Below are positions 52,448 through 63,659 of a stretch of DNA of 64,000 nt, piece by piece; the first letter of the stretch is position 1, and each line of letters starts with the position of its first letter. The notes below the pieces were generated by a model. That model saw only the letters and a list, made by a program, of their open reading frames with translations, made no database searches and had not been told where the DNA came from. The translations under genes and the position numbers were made by a program. Source of the stretch: Blastobasis lacticolella (taxonomy: Eukaryota > Arthropoda > Insecta > Lepidoptera > Blastobasidae); contig LR990060.1 in NCBI GenBank assembly GCA_905147135.1, positions 9,254,001-9,318,000 of the forward strand, in the 5' to 3' direction.

Positions 52448-53462
52448 TAACTACTGAGAGTGTCGCAATGATATGCTGTCCATTGACGGCATTCATTGCT
52501 ATGCGGATAACACTACTGGAGACGCCTCTTATACGGGTCGTGCCAATTTCCCTCGTGCCATAGTGGAGGAAAGTCGCAAAGTACTTGTGTCTAAAATCGG
52601 GAGTACTTTATCTAATATCTCCGATTGGGGACGACTAAATCTAGTCCAATTCAACGCCACTAAGACACAAGTATGCGCGTTCACCGCCAAGGAAACTCCA
52701 TTCGTTGTAGCTCCTCAGTTCCAGGAAACCGCTTACCATCTCTAAGAACATACATATCCTAGGTGTCGACATCTCCAGTGACGTCCAGTTTCGCAGTCAT
52801 TTGGAAGAAAAGGTCAAGCTCGCATCCAAAAAGCTGGGTGTGCTTAACAGATCAAAGCAATACTTCACGCCGGGGCAACGGCTTTTCCTTTACAAGGTCA
52901 GACCCCATTTGGAGTATTGCTCCCATCTATGGGCGGGAGCACCGGCATATCAGCTTGGTCCTTGTGACTCGATCCAAAAGCGCGCTGTCAGAATTTTCGA
53001 TGATACTATGCTTACAAGTGGTATTGAGCCGCTGAGTCAGCAGAGGGATTTCGCCTCCCTTTGTGTGTTCTACCGCTTATACAACGGTGTTTGTCTGAAG
53101 AACTGTTTGACATTATGCCTACAGCTACATTCTATCATCGCACCGCTCGCCACCGACAGGGACCATCCACACACATCCATCCACACCATCCGCACATCTT
53201 GGAGCCAAATTGGTCGCTAACTGTGTGGTTCCAAAGAAAGTTTTTCCCACGCACGCTAAGGTTGTGGTTTGAACTACCTGTAGAGGTTTTCTCTTAATAG
53301 GACAACATGGGGTTCTTCAAGAAAGGGGTAAAAAGGTTTTTACTGGGTCGGCAACGCGTGGGTGATGCCGCTGGTATTGCAAACGTCCATAGGCTGCGAT
53401 GACTGCTTACTATCAGGCAGGCCGTAAGCTTGTTTGAAACCATAGCGGTATAAAAAAAAATT
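52448..53462 (+). pseudogene. J1 LINE with part of the RT palm
   Basis: The longest J1 copy. The frame from 52473 reads SIDGIHCYADNTTGDASYTG. YADN stands where RTs have YADD, so the second catalytic Asp is lost. WGRLNLVQFNATKTQVCAF follows. After a frame change at about 52745, ILGVDISSDVQFRSHLEEKV, then GQRLFLYK, VRPHLEYCSHLWAGAPAYQL, then the 3' UTR with GGTCGGCAACGCGTGGGTGA and a terminal A-run. Several frameshifts (near 52745, 52900 and 53090) inactivate it. Same family as 7351-8058. Confidence 0.88.
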
Positions 53463-53469
53463 TGTTAAA

Positions 53470-54805
53470 TGTTTAAGACGTTACGTGGATCTGTATTATA
53501 GCGCGTTTGACATATATTTATTGATAATGGTGTGATATGTTCTTCGAGAGTTAGGTACACGTCGCTGCAGATCAGAAGGCTATTCTTGTATATCATAGTA
53601 TTTGATTTCGAAACTACTTGTATTAAGTGTTTTCCATGGGCTGCGATGACTGGTATAAAAAAAAATTATGTGTATACTCTTAGCAAATAGGTTTGTTCTT
53701 CGACTAACATCCGATCCAGATTTCCATTAATACCTACCATAACATTGACAAGGTCTTCAGCTGGGAACCCTGTGACTGGTTAAACAGTTTTGAAAGCTGA
53801 TTGGCCTGTGACGGTATCATCATCATCATCTACACGATCTTAACCCGCCTTCGCCCCCGCCCTCCGCCCATGACGATATATTATACTTTATTAAAACCTA
53901 CTCCACGAAAGCCGAATTAAAATCTTTTACTAATATGCCTGATGATGATTAATTCGAAATCGGTCTCAATATATTAAGTTTATTTTATTTATAGTGGAAC
54001 TTGTGTAGATCTTTTTTTAATTCTCTTATTTACTAAGATAGCCAAACAATTCATCCACAGACAAGAGTTATAAATATCATTAACTAAAATACACATTCAT
54101 TACCGAACACACCCACTCATAATATAATGTTCTATATCGTTCATTTGCAACTACGCAACGAGCTACAATATATGAATAACATTCTCCGTACGCAGTGGCT
54201 CTCAAACTTTAACTTTCAGCTCCCCTAAGGCTAAGAAGAGGCAATTCTATTGTTTCTTATACTCAAAGGCGGAGAGACTTTGAACATAGGACTTTGACGC
54301 ATCAACTAGATGTAGGATAAGAAGTATGAAGTATGAGGGCCTTATAAAACCAGTTTTAGAAGAAATTGCCTTTTCGTGTATGTAAGAGATTCCATCACAC
54401 GTGCCTGGTATTACAAGACAAGGTTTTCTGCCGTTTCTCAGTATTTCGGGTGTATTTTAATAAACGTTTCATTTTGCTTGCGTTCGCTTCTAAGAAGATC
54501 GAGTCATGCCATTTAATAATACTACTGACGGACTGAGGTGTAAACAACTTATCTTACAGAATATTGTAATTATGAATGCTAACTTAGTAACCTAGCATTA
54601 TGATAAAAACTTTGTGTTGTTTATTTTTAGGATCACTAGCTTGTAGTTGTCCGTTTCCTTCATCTGTGGGATAAAGCGTAATTTTAAATGTATGTGTGAG
54701 TATATTTATGTTTTAAAGCAACTGCAGTAATGTAGGCATGTCCATCTGTAGAATGCTTATGGTCAAAATGTTAAGATTACCACCCAGAGGTTCCCCTATC
54801 ATTAC
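53470..54805. other. Unassigned DNA
   Basis: (ATC)n at 53817-53830 may be a reversed RTE-type tail. Otherwise nothing recognised. Confidence 0.4.
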
Positions 54806-54811
54806 TTATTG

Positions 54812-54974
54812 CAGTGTTGTAAATAATAAAAAAAAAATTGAAATCTTTGCTGCCCATTTTCCAGCCTACAAAGACTCAACATCTTTTGCCTCGAAAACCT
54901 TAGTCGCTTTTTACGACACCCACGGGTGTAACGGATTGATGCTATTCTACTCTACCGGACACCACACGGCCTTG
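54812..54974 (-). mobile_element. SINE-C head fragment
   Basis: Minus strand starts AAGGCCGTGTGGTGTCCGGT and runs to TGGAAAATGGGCAGCAAAG. The 3' half is missing. Confidence 0.82.
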
Positions 54975-55254
54975 TCTACAAGTATACGCATATCTATACG
55001 GGGGATAGAAATATACAGTTTGAGCACACCTGACCGCATTGGCGAGGTAAACACCGGCCCTTGCGATGCCCCTTGAAATAGGAAACCCAAATTAATTCAG
55101 CCCAGGACCGTGGCAAAGGGAATTAATTACCTTTTCATTGAATGTGAATGCCGGGGAAGATTATGTAGAGATACGTAACTCACTTACGTGCTATGTTTTG
55201 ATTACTGTATTGAAGTGTTTATATTATTATTAGAGAACGAATGACCTTTTATGC

Positions 55255-55400
55255 AGTGACAAACGCGCAGACAGCCCACCTGATGATAAGCGGTAACTGT
55301 CGCCCATATGATTTACGATTCATGCATTTAGATTACCGGCAACAAAAATACCGAACCGCAGGTGCGTTGGCACTGTGAGGACTAACATGAATTTCCTGAC
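55255..55400 (-). mobile_element. Jockey-like LINE 3' fragment
   Basis: CGCAGACAGCCCACCTGATG, GATAAGCGGTAACTGTCGCC is the reverse of a jockey-type 3' UTR (compare CACCTGATGG in J1 and J2). Confidence 0.5.
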
Positions 55401-55634
55401 GCCTGCAATTGCGCTGGCTACCTCATCCTTCAAAGCAAGCAAGCGTTGTTGTTTAGGGGCAAAAAAGAAAGGCAGTGGTATTTAACCTGGCAGACTTCTC
55501 AGGCTTGACAGTCCTACCACCTGATAAAACTTTTTCATTCCTTCACTTTTTTACTTAGGGTCTCACGATAGAAAGTCTATTAGTCTAGTAGTCAAGAATG
55601 CATGCAGTGCCGGATATCCGGATATCCGTTGCGG

Positions 55635-55920
55635 AGTTAACGGATAGAATAGAATAGAAACATTTATTTACACACATTTACACTACAAACACATAACATA
55701 ACGGGTTCAAAACACTGACCTCCAACAATACAGGTATTATTTGAGGTCAGTAGCTAAATTCCAGAGCCATTAAACAAAAATAAAAAAGTTAAATAAAAAT
55801 GCACAAACGAAACCAGTAAAAACAAACAACATGAAATGATGAAACAACTAGACACTCATACACAAATCAAAGAAAAATGAAGAACAGAGCCGTACATACA
55901 GAGTGACAGACGCGGAAAGC
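55635..55920 (-). mobile_element. LINE 3' end with (TATTC)n tail
   Basis: GATAGAATAGAATAGAAACA is the reversed tail. GGTCAGTAGCTAAATTCCAG lies within the remnant. Similar tail at 27562. Confidence 0.5.
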
Positions 55921-55944
55921 GACTCATCATCATCATCATCATCC

Positions 55945-56640
55945 TTTTTTTATGTTATACGGTAGGCAAACAGAACATCCACAGCAGTATTTACTATCCT
56001 TCTTTATTATATTACACAAAAAGTATAGTATCTATCCTCCTTCAAACTGACTCGATGCTAGTATTCTTGTCGGCTCCCAAATCCATTCGGTCCCATCCTG
56101 ACTGCGACAGCCCTACACTCCCCTTCGCATCTACGTACGCACTGGTATCTCGAGCTGGAGCCAGCGCAAATCAGTGGAGGACGAGGTCTGGTGTCGCCTA
56201 AAATCAACAATTCCCACGTCTGATGCTGTATCCGGAGCAAACCAGCTCTTTGGGTGAGACCCGTGGCATCCACTGGACTTGGTTGCTCAAAATATAAGTA
56301 CAGACGAAGGAATTACCGATGATGGCGACGCCGTACCCGGCTCTTGCTGATATGATCTACATACACCCTTGCAGAAGCATTTCTGGCTGGTGTTGCACCT
56401 GAACGGAACGGAACGGAAAGAATACGGTAGGCAAACAGACAAATGTGCCTGATGGAAAGTGGTCACATCTGCCTGCAAACATTAGTAACACCAAAGGTTT
56501 CTTCAATGCGTTGCCCACTTCTACGACATGTTGCTCTGGCAGCAAAAAGGGAATTGTCCCTTCACTGCCAGAGCCATGGTCCTCCAAATCCTCACCCCAT
56601 GGAACATTTACTCACCGACAGGAACACAATACTATTTAAA
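55945..56640 (-). pseudogene. J2-like LINE 3' pieces
   Basis: TTTTTTATGTTATACGGTAG (55946) and ACGGTAGGCAAACAGACAAA (56426) are reversed J2 ends. The second continues through CTGATGGAAAGTGGTCACAT and CAATGCGTTGCCCACTTCTA. 55985-56420 between them is unassigned; a minus-strand frame there has no recognised domain. Confidence 0.55.
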
Positions 56641-56667
56641 ATTGTTTAGATGGTGTATTCTGTAAGA

Positions 56668-56770
56668 TGGAGGGCTCTCGAATCCGACTCAGCGATGTCG
56701 ATTCATCGATTCTTTAGCCTCCATAGGGAGCTTTTTCTAGATATCGGCAGTTTTAGGCACATGTTTCCCT
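56668..56770. repeat. Dispersed repeat shared with 44466
   Basis: GGCTCTCGAATCCGACTCAG and GGCACATGTTTCCCTTATAT; see 44466-44735. Confidence 0.5.
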
Positions 56771-56787
56771 TATATCATCCTCTTAAA

Positions 56788-57040
56788 ACAACCTAAGTGG
56801 TTCAGTTGGTCAGCCATGCAGAGGTTCCGGACTCGACTCCCGGCCGAGCAGAAATTGAAATGATGAATTTTAGTTTCTGTTACGGGGTTGGGTATGTGTA
56901 AAATGTGTATGTAAAATAAGTATGTAATTTAAAGTATATAAGTAGTTTATCTGTTGTCTAGCACCCATAACAAAAGCTTTGCATACCTTGAGGTTAGATG
57001 GTGCTGTGTGAATTGTACAAGTTTATTTATTTATATCCTT
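56788..57040 (+). mobile_element. SINE-B copy, full length, head shortened
   Basis: ACCTAAGTGGTTCAGTTGGT then CAGCCATGCAGAGGTTCCGG, so part of the anticodon-arm region is deleted. 3' end GATGGTGCTGTGTGAATTGT and a (TTTA)n tail. Confidence 0.86.
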
Positions 57041-57242
57041 GGGGCTAACGTGACAAGTATGATCAAATCCGGGGAAGCTGAAAACAAACGTGATATGGTT
57101 CATTGGCTGATGAAGCTGTAATAACGAACTTATAATCAGAAGATAATCTTATAGAATGAAGCCTACGATCTCCAATATTTACATTTATTGATTACACTTC
57201 TATTAATAGGGACTTGGAGCAATAAACTTCTAAGAAACGATC

Positions 57243-57445
57243 AACTTTATTTATTTATTTATTTATTGGAGTACCAACAGCTATATCAAACATAATAGGT
57301 AATATAGTAGAATCAATAAGCCAATTACAGGTCCTCGCTAGTAGCGATAGTAGTCCTCGTAGTATAATATTAAACTAGATAAAACTTAATCTTTAACAGG
57401 GAGTTGCTAAACTATAACTTGTTGTAGGTTTTAGATTAACACTTG
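57243..57445 (-). mobile_element. LINE 3' end with (AATA)n tail
   Basis: ACTTTATTTATTTATTTATT (57242-57268) is the reversed tail. GGTCCTCGCTAGTAGCGATA lies in the 3' UTR remnant. Confidence 0.55.
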
Positions 57446-57464
57446 GTTATTTTCTCAAGTGTTT

Positions 57465-57725
57465 TGACCATGTGGTGTTCGACAGAGTAGAATAGTACAA
57501 AGCATTCACACTCGTGAATGTCGTATAAGGGGACTTATGTTCGAGGCAAAAAATCTAGAGTATTTGTAGGCTGGAAAATGGGCAGCAGCGTTTTCTATTG
57601 TTATATTTATAACACTGCGATCTCCAATTTGCCTGCCAAGCGCGGTGATTCCGGCAATGAACTTTCCTCTTATGGGAGAGGCCCTAAATTTTGCAATGGA
57701 CTGTTATGGGTGGTGATCACGATGA
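57465..57725 (+). mobile_element. SINE-C copy, full length, diverged
   Basis: GACCATGTGGTGTTCGACAG, GAATGTCGTATAAGGGGACT, GGAAAATGGGCAGCAGCGTT and GCAATGGACTGTTATGGGTG. Confidence 0.85.
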
Positions 57726-57729
57726 AACG

Positions 57730-58060
57730 TTTGGTTGATCTTAATAGCGTAGTGTAGGTATCTTAAATTTTAAACTGCAATGAAAAGCCTTCGTGATTTC
57801 GTTTTTATGTTTAATTCTTAATCGTTCAGGTTCAGACTATTCTTTGTTGCAATTCTATGAGGCAAAGGAAATCTACTCTCATAAAATTCGCGCTCTAAGA
57901 GAATGGGATGGTACCTTATCAAAGAAAATTGAATGATAAATAGTGATCTGTTATAAGCGTTCTCATAGTGCCATGATCCTTGACTGTGTCAGTGTTATTA
58001 GTCGAAAAAAAACGCATGCAAGCAAAACAACACCTCGAGAATTAAACAAAAACAAAAAAA
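57730..58060. other. Unassigned DNA
   Basis: No element or gene recognised. Confidence 0.4.
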
Positions 58061-58065
58061 AATAC

Positions 58066-58295
58066 GTTTAACGGAAGAGAAACAGGCATCAGGCCGCCTG
58101 CTGAAAAATTGTCACCGCCGCCTATGTACATCAGCAACACAAGGGAAGTTACCAATACTTTGCCAGCCTCTGAAGAGACCTCTAATATACGTCTTGAACG
58201 ATCCCATGTCATAGTCGAAAGGAAACACTGTGGCTGAGAGCTCATTCCACATCCGAATTGTACGAGCGAGAAACATTATTTCGAACCTTCGCGTG
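58066..58295 (-). pseudogene. J2 LINE 3' end
   Basis: The minus strand reads ARTIRMWNELSATVFPFDYD and MGSFKTYIRGLFRGWQSIGN, the J2 C-terminus, followed by the usual 3' UTR. Confidence 0.82.
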
Positions 58296-58299
58296 ATAA

Positions 58300-59012
58300 A
58301 TATCAACGGTGTTATGACATTGTATCATACAACAAACCCGACAATTGATAAGCAAGAGCACGATCGATCCTCACTTAATGTGGCATGATTTTCATACAAA
58401 TTTTATGTAACGTTTTCGACATTCCTTCGAGGGTTTGATGTTTTCAGTGTAAGTTTGTGCAATTGGCCGTTAGTAAATGTGTCTAATTGTGCGCGAAATA
58501 GATTTCTACATGCTAATAATATAAAACAAAGCAATGAAAAGGAAACATAATGAAATCACAAAACAACGTCAATGACTTGAGTTTTTTCCATTTACTGCTT
58601 TATTATAAATCATTAACCTATAGAAACCCATTTTACGCACAATTTAAATCATAATATAATCACTAAACACTTAAACGAATGAATAATGACGAGAGCAATT
58701 TAGTATGGGCGTCGAATCACTTCTTGTGTAAGACTTCATCAACGCTTCCAATAGAATTGTAAGCGAATATAAGATGTCCTTATTAAGCTGCAAACGAACA
58801 CATTTATCACAACATAAGTACGGAATTATTTATCCCGAAACACGATTAAGGGAAACGCCGGGAAGCCGCACGTATGCCTTGCATGCCAGGGTTGGCACTA
58901 GGAGATACCAATGCTGATTTACATTTCTGGGAGTCGACACCCATGCTGATTTTTGCTCGACATTTCTTTATTTGACGCTTGGAGAAATCCTGTTATGATC
59001 TGCCCTGACTCA
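58300..59012. other. Unassigned DNA
   Basis: No element or gene recognised. Confidence 0.4.
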
Positions 59013-59150
59013 TCATCATCATATCAGCATCAGCCAGAAGACACCCACTGCTAGGCATAGGCCTCCCTCAGAGATATCTACAAAGGCCGGTCCTGTATTT
59101 TCCGCATCCAGCTGGTACCTGCTATCTTTACCCGGTTGTGGGAGGCCTAC
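59013..59150 (-). pseudogene. RTE-type LINE 3' end
   Basis: Minus strand AGGTACCAGCTGGATGCGGA, GGGAGGCCTATGCCTAGCAG, GTGTCTTCTGGCTGATGCTG and (GAT)n. Same family as 38591-38790. Confidence 0.75.
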
Positions 59151-59163
59151 TCACGCTGCTGCC

Positions 59164-59340
59164 CAGACTGACTTGTCTTATTTGGTGAAAAAACAATACC
59201 TGAAATCACATTACGCACATTGTGTATAGATGTCTTAAATAATATAAGAAACACATAGAATGTTAATTTCAACGAATACTGCCGCAAATCATACAGTTAC
59301 ATACATAATTTCCATAAAAAAAATAAGACATGTCAGTCTG
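59164..59340. mobile_element. MITE, second copy of the 4.3-kb family
   Basis: Termini CAGACTGACTTGTCTTATTT (59164) and AAATAAGACATGTCAGTCTG (59321-59340) are inverted complements with one indel. 177 bp, no ORF. Confidence 0.82.
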
Positions 59341-59444
59341 TACAGGTTTTAGTAAAAGAATATTCGAAATCGGTTTCATAGATATTCCCCTTTACGTCCG
59401 AGCCCCCAACATACAAACTTACAAGCGTTTCCTTTTTAACACTC

Positions 59445-60205
59445 TCTCTCTCTGTCCTTTTGACATAGTGCCGCAGTTTCAAGGAACACCCCTCTCCATC
59501 TCAAAAAGTATCGGGATCCTCGATGTCGACATATCGGATAGCGTGTGATTCCGGAGTCACCTGGAAGGCAAGGCCAAATTGGCTTCGAAAAAGCTTGGAG
59601 TGCTTAACCGGTCAAAGCGATACTTCACCCCAGGGCAGCGCCTGCTGCTATACAAGGCATAAGTGCGGCCTCATATGGAGTATTGTTCCCATCTTTGGGC
59701 CGGCGAAACTGCCGACCTGAATAATCCTCTGAACTCCGTACAGAGACGCGCCGTACGAATTGTCGATGATCCCATACAAACAAGCAAGTTGGAACCTCTG
59801 GCATACCGAAGGGATTTTGGCTCCCTGTGTGTGTTCTATCGGCTGTACAATGGGGAGTTTTCTGAGGAACTTTTCGATCTGGTGTCCACAGCACAATTCC
59901 GCCATCGCACCACCCGCCGTGGGCTGGGTACTCATTCTTACTACGTAGTCTGTTGGTCATGACGCGAAAGTTCCAAAGAACGTTTCTCGCTTGTACGATT
60001 CGGATGTGGAATGAGCTCCCAGCCACAGTGTTTCCTTTGGACTATGACATGGGATCGTTCAAGAGGTATATTAGAGGTCTCTTCAGAGGCGGGCAACGCA
60101 TTGGTGACTCCCCTGGTGTTGCTGATGTCCATAGGTGGCGATGACCACTTTCCATCAGGTGGCCCGCTTGCCTGTTTGTCTGCCGTAAAACATACAAAAA
60201 AATAG
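59445..60205 (+). pseudogene. J2 LINE 3' end with RT C-terminus
   Basis: The plus strand reads ISKSIGILDVDISDSV. After a frame change, KLASKKLGVLNRSKRYFTPG (in part), then RPHMEYCSHLWAGETADLNN, RRAVRIVDDPIQTSKLEPLA and CVFYRLYNGEFSEELFDLVS (59663-59930). After another break comes IRMWNELPATVFPLDYDMGS and FKRYIRGLFRGGQR. The 3' UTR ends CCGTAAAACATACAAAAAAA. The palm is missing. J2 is a sister of J1, from conserved ILGVDIS, VRPH.EYCSHLWAG and YRLYNG. Confidence 0.88.
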
Positions 60206-61560
60206 ATTATGAAAAAGTATGCCAAAAAAAAGCAAGGAAATCCTAGCGTAAGTATTGTGTGGTTGGACTAAAATGACACTTGGTCATGGCAGAATAAAAG
60301 CGACTGTTGGTTTCACTGGCAGCCATATCTAAGCCATGAATAATGGAGCTAAGTCGATAACAGTCTAATTTATACAAATTGTTTTTTATATACAAAACAA
60401 ATAAACATTTTAATATCATTTCATTTCAAAAGCAATTTCATTCCCTACCTACCCGCGACAACCCTACCGCCCGAGCTTTAATAGGAATTATATCGAGACA
60501 AAAACCTTTCACATTTTCCTCGGCTGTGGATCCCCGTCATATGTAACGTGTAACGCAGCCTCACCTTGAGTTAATCAACTTCCCGAGCGAGATTAAGCAG
60601 TCTTGATACATAGTGACTGTACATACCTTGTAGCGACATCTATAGCTACAATAGGTAAACTCGGAGTTGGTAAGCAACGCACGTAGTGCTACATCGCGCT
60701 ATCAAAGCGTTCCAACTTCGACGGTAGCCAAACAGCATTCAACGATCATCAGTTGTACGTATCTCGATGCCCTCATTTCAACACATTCGAGTAAAATGTG
60801 TGTGTGCTCTTTATTATATAACCTAACCGACAAAATAAATGATATTATTGATTAATAAAAAGTCGAATAACCAAGTTTCCCTTAACTCAAATATTTTCTA
60901 AACCAAAAAACCAATTTTAATAAAACAAAGCTAGGAACTATCACTATTAAATATGCATTTAAATTAACAAAACCGCATCTAAATTGGTCCATCCATTCGG
61001 GAGCTACGATGCCACAGACAGATACACAAAGCGACAGATACACATGTAAAACTTTTAACACCTCTTTATTTCGTTTGAGGTTCAAAATATCAAAGACGCA
61101 AAATAGCCGATTCGCAAAAAAATTTACTCCCATAATATTATTCAATTCTCAAAATGTGCACTGACCTATAGGTACTTATAATTATCATAACTAAATGAAA
61201 TATTTAATAAGCAAAGATCAATTTCAAATTGCATTAAAGTGAGTGTGCGGATTTTTTGTGTCTTTGAGAGAACAGTAGAAAAAAGTTAGATCTGTTCGTC
61301 ATTACTTACCTCGCATAGAAATTATTCACTGTCATCTGAATTATCATAATTAGAAGAGAAAATGAAACTCTCAAGGCCTCTCTCCTAATGAAGCTTTCCG
61401 GCCTCGCAGAAAGCAAAGTCTAGAGCTAGATACTCGCCTAGATTGTAGCGAAGTATGTATGCTCGCTTGCGGCTCACTTCGTGGCTACTCACTACCCATT
61501 AGGCGCCTATCTAGGAGTAGGCACTTGGCGCTAAGTAAACCACCTGCCAGTACGTAGCCT
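60206..61560. other. Unassigned DNA
   Basis: GCCTCACCTTGAGTTAATCA (60559) recurs near 62625 (CACCTTGAGTTAACC). No gene recognised. Confidence 0.4.
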
Positions 61561-61561
61561 A

Positions 61562-61659
61562 AGGTGCTGTCCTAATTGGCAACGATCATACGACTGGCGG
61601 ACTTGACGTCTCCTATTGTATCGTATATCGTACGATCGCTGTCAATGAGGACAGCGCCT
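61562..61659. mobile_element. 98-bp TIR element
   Basis: Left AGGTGCTGTCCTAATTGGCA and right TGTCAATGAGGACAGCGCCT are inverted complements with three mismatches. The interior is CG-rich (ACGACTGGCGGACTTGACG). One matching terminus is at 12838. Confidence 0.7.
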
Positions 61660-61664
61660 AAAAG

Positions 61665-62925
61665 TTGTCTGTTCTGTATATTGTAAAGAACAACAAACTT
61701 GGCAAAAAAGTATTTTACTATTATGTAGGTCATTCTGAACATTTTTGCTTTTCAAATTGCAAAAAAGAAGAGAAAATTAATTGTTTTATCTCCACCTATG
61801 CCATAGGCCTTTCTCGCATGAATCGCTGCTAGGCGGAATTAGGGCTAATCCACCGAGCTGGCCTATTGCGGATTAGGAATTTTGCTGTGGGAAAATATGT
61901 GTTTGTTTGGTATCCTCAAGGAATAAAAATAAGACATAGTAAATTGAAGTCCTATGCGTGATTTTGTTGCCATGCAGATGACAAGGTCTTTTGCCCATAG
62001 TATCTGATACCCACAACATGACGTCCCTCAAAATTGACTTTTTAATTACTGAGAAGATGACTAACTCAGAAAATGACTTGTACCATAGCCTCCTTGCTTG
62101 TACCGAACATGACATGACATTCAATAAATAGACTGTTCAAGAAAATGTATTTTATGTGGTATGAGGGAGCAAGTAAACACCCGCCCTTCCTACTAAATAT
62201 GTGAAAATGTATACGGTTGAATGTTCGTAAATCAAGCAAATATGTGTGGATGGATTTGAATGAAACACGCACTAGGTTATAAGTAGGGCTATTTGCACTA
62301 TTAATACTATTAATATATAGGTACTATGTATTAATAGGTCGGATACTTTATTACCAAAAATTCATAAAGTTCCTAAGGCTTCATTCGGTGCTCCAGAATA
62401 ACCTAACTGCGGACGAAGCCACATAAATGCACTATAATACAAAATGATATTACCATCTTCTCTATAATTAAAGCCAACAAACCGCTAGAACAACATACGC
62501 TAAGTTCATATTATTATACGAATACCTGTGAACCTACCAAACAAAATACTCGTAAATACATAATATATTACATGTCAGTATGTACACACAATTATAACCG
62601 TACCTGCTTAATCCTCAGCGTTTCACCTTGAGTTAACCTTCAGTTATCTAATCAAGTTCCTGGGCTCAGAGATAAGCCCTTTTGGATTTGTGGGTGTATC
62701 ACGGAATACGCGTAGAGGTTTCCATTAGGTTCTTGGCAAAGGGTACACAGACAGGGACATGTAATTCTGATTTGATTAATCTCGTGGAAGAAACGTACGC
62801 GGATACAAATTACATCGGATGTTTGAAGGTTCTTACCGTGTGTGTTGGGATGTAACAGTAGATATACGGTAGATTAAATGGTTTATGTCGAACATTTGAG
62901 CTGGTTTTTTATTAATTCATACATA
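61665..62925. other. Unassigned DNA
   Basis: Minus-strand frames of 68-83 codons overlap here without recognisable domains. Confidence 0.4.
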
Positions 62926-62929
62926 CATC

Positions 62930-63352
62930 TAAGCTACCGTCTTGTGGAATCAGTTACCCAAAGAGATTCGTCACTCCAAGTCACTCAATTCCTTTAAGGC
63001 AAAGTTGCGCACGCATCTACTCTCGGCTGGCATATGAATTTTGATGTCCTTAATTGGCAATTTTATATTTTATTTAGTTTATGTAGGTGTATTGTCTATA
63101 TATATTTTAGTTTTGTTATATGTGTATTTTCGCATGTAAGTGTATATTTCTACTTTCCATATCCATCCATCTTTATAAGTCCATGTTGTTGACTTGCCTG
63201 TGTATCAAGCGGTTCTTTACACAAAGGTTGCCTGGTAGAGATCGCTTACAGCGATAAGGCCGCCTTTGCCCACAACTAGTTATGGTTTTTTGTCGGAACC
63301 TTTTAATGTAATTATTCTTGTGTGAGCAATAAAGAATTTATCTATCTATCTA
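62930..63352 (+). pseudogene. LINE 3' end with C-terminal codons and TATC tail
   Basis: Reads WNQLPKEIRHSKSLNSFKAK and LRTHLLSAGI then a stop: the last residues of a LINE ORF2. The 3' UTR has GAGATCGCTTACAGCGATAA, GGCCGCCTTTGCCC and GAGCAATAAAGAATTTATCT with a (TATC)n tail. Confidence 0.82.
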
Positions 63353-63354
63353 CA

Positions 63355-63655
63355 TCTCATACATAAAGCTCACGCCTGTGTCCCACAGGTGGGGTAGGCA
63401 GAGACTATGGACCGTCACTTCGCTCTGTCCTGACACAATTCCCCAGCCTCGCATATATCCACAACTCTTTTCATACATCTCTTTTTATTCTTACCACTTC
63501 GGACCGCAGCTATTTTGAGAACATTACTGATCTGATCAGTGAATGTTTTTCGGGGTCGTCCTCTTAATAACCTGATGGAAAGCGACGTTGAGGTCTAAGA
63601 TGTAGCATGCGTGCCTAGATCTATTCACTCTTGACTAGACCCCAAGGTTATACTT
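63355..63655 (-). mobile_element. LINE 3' fragment followed by J3 scrap
   Basis: CTCACGCCTGTGTCCCACAG, GGTAGGCAGAGACTATGGAC is a common lepidopteran LINE 3' region in reverse. 63560-63655 (ACCTGATGGAAAGCGACGTT) is a reversed J3 end. Confidence 0.55.
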
Positions 63656-63659
63656 ATCG

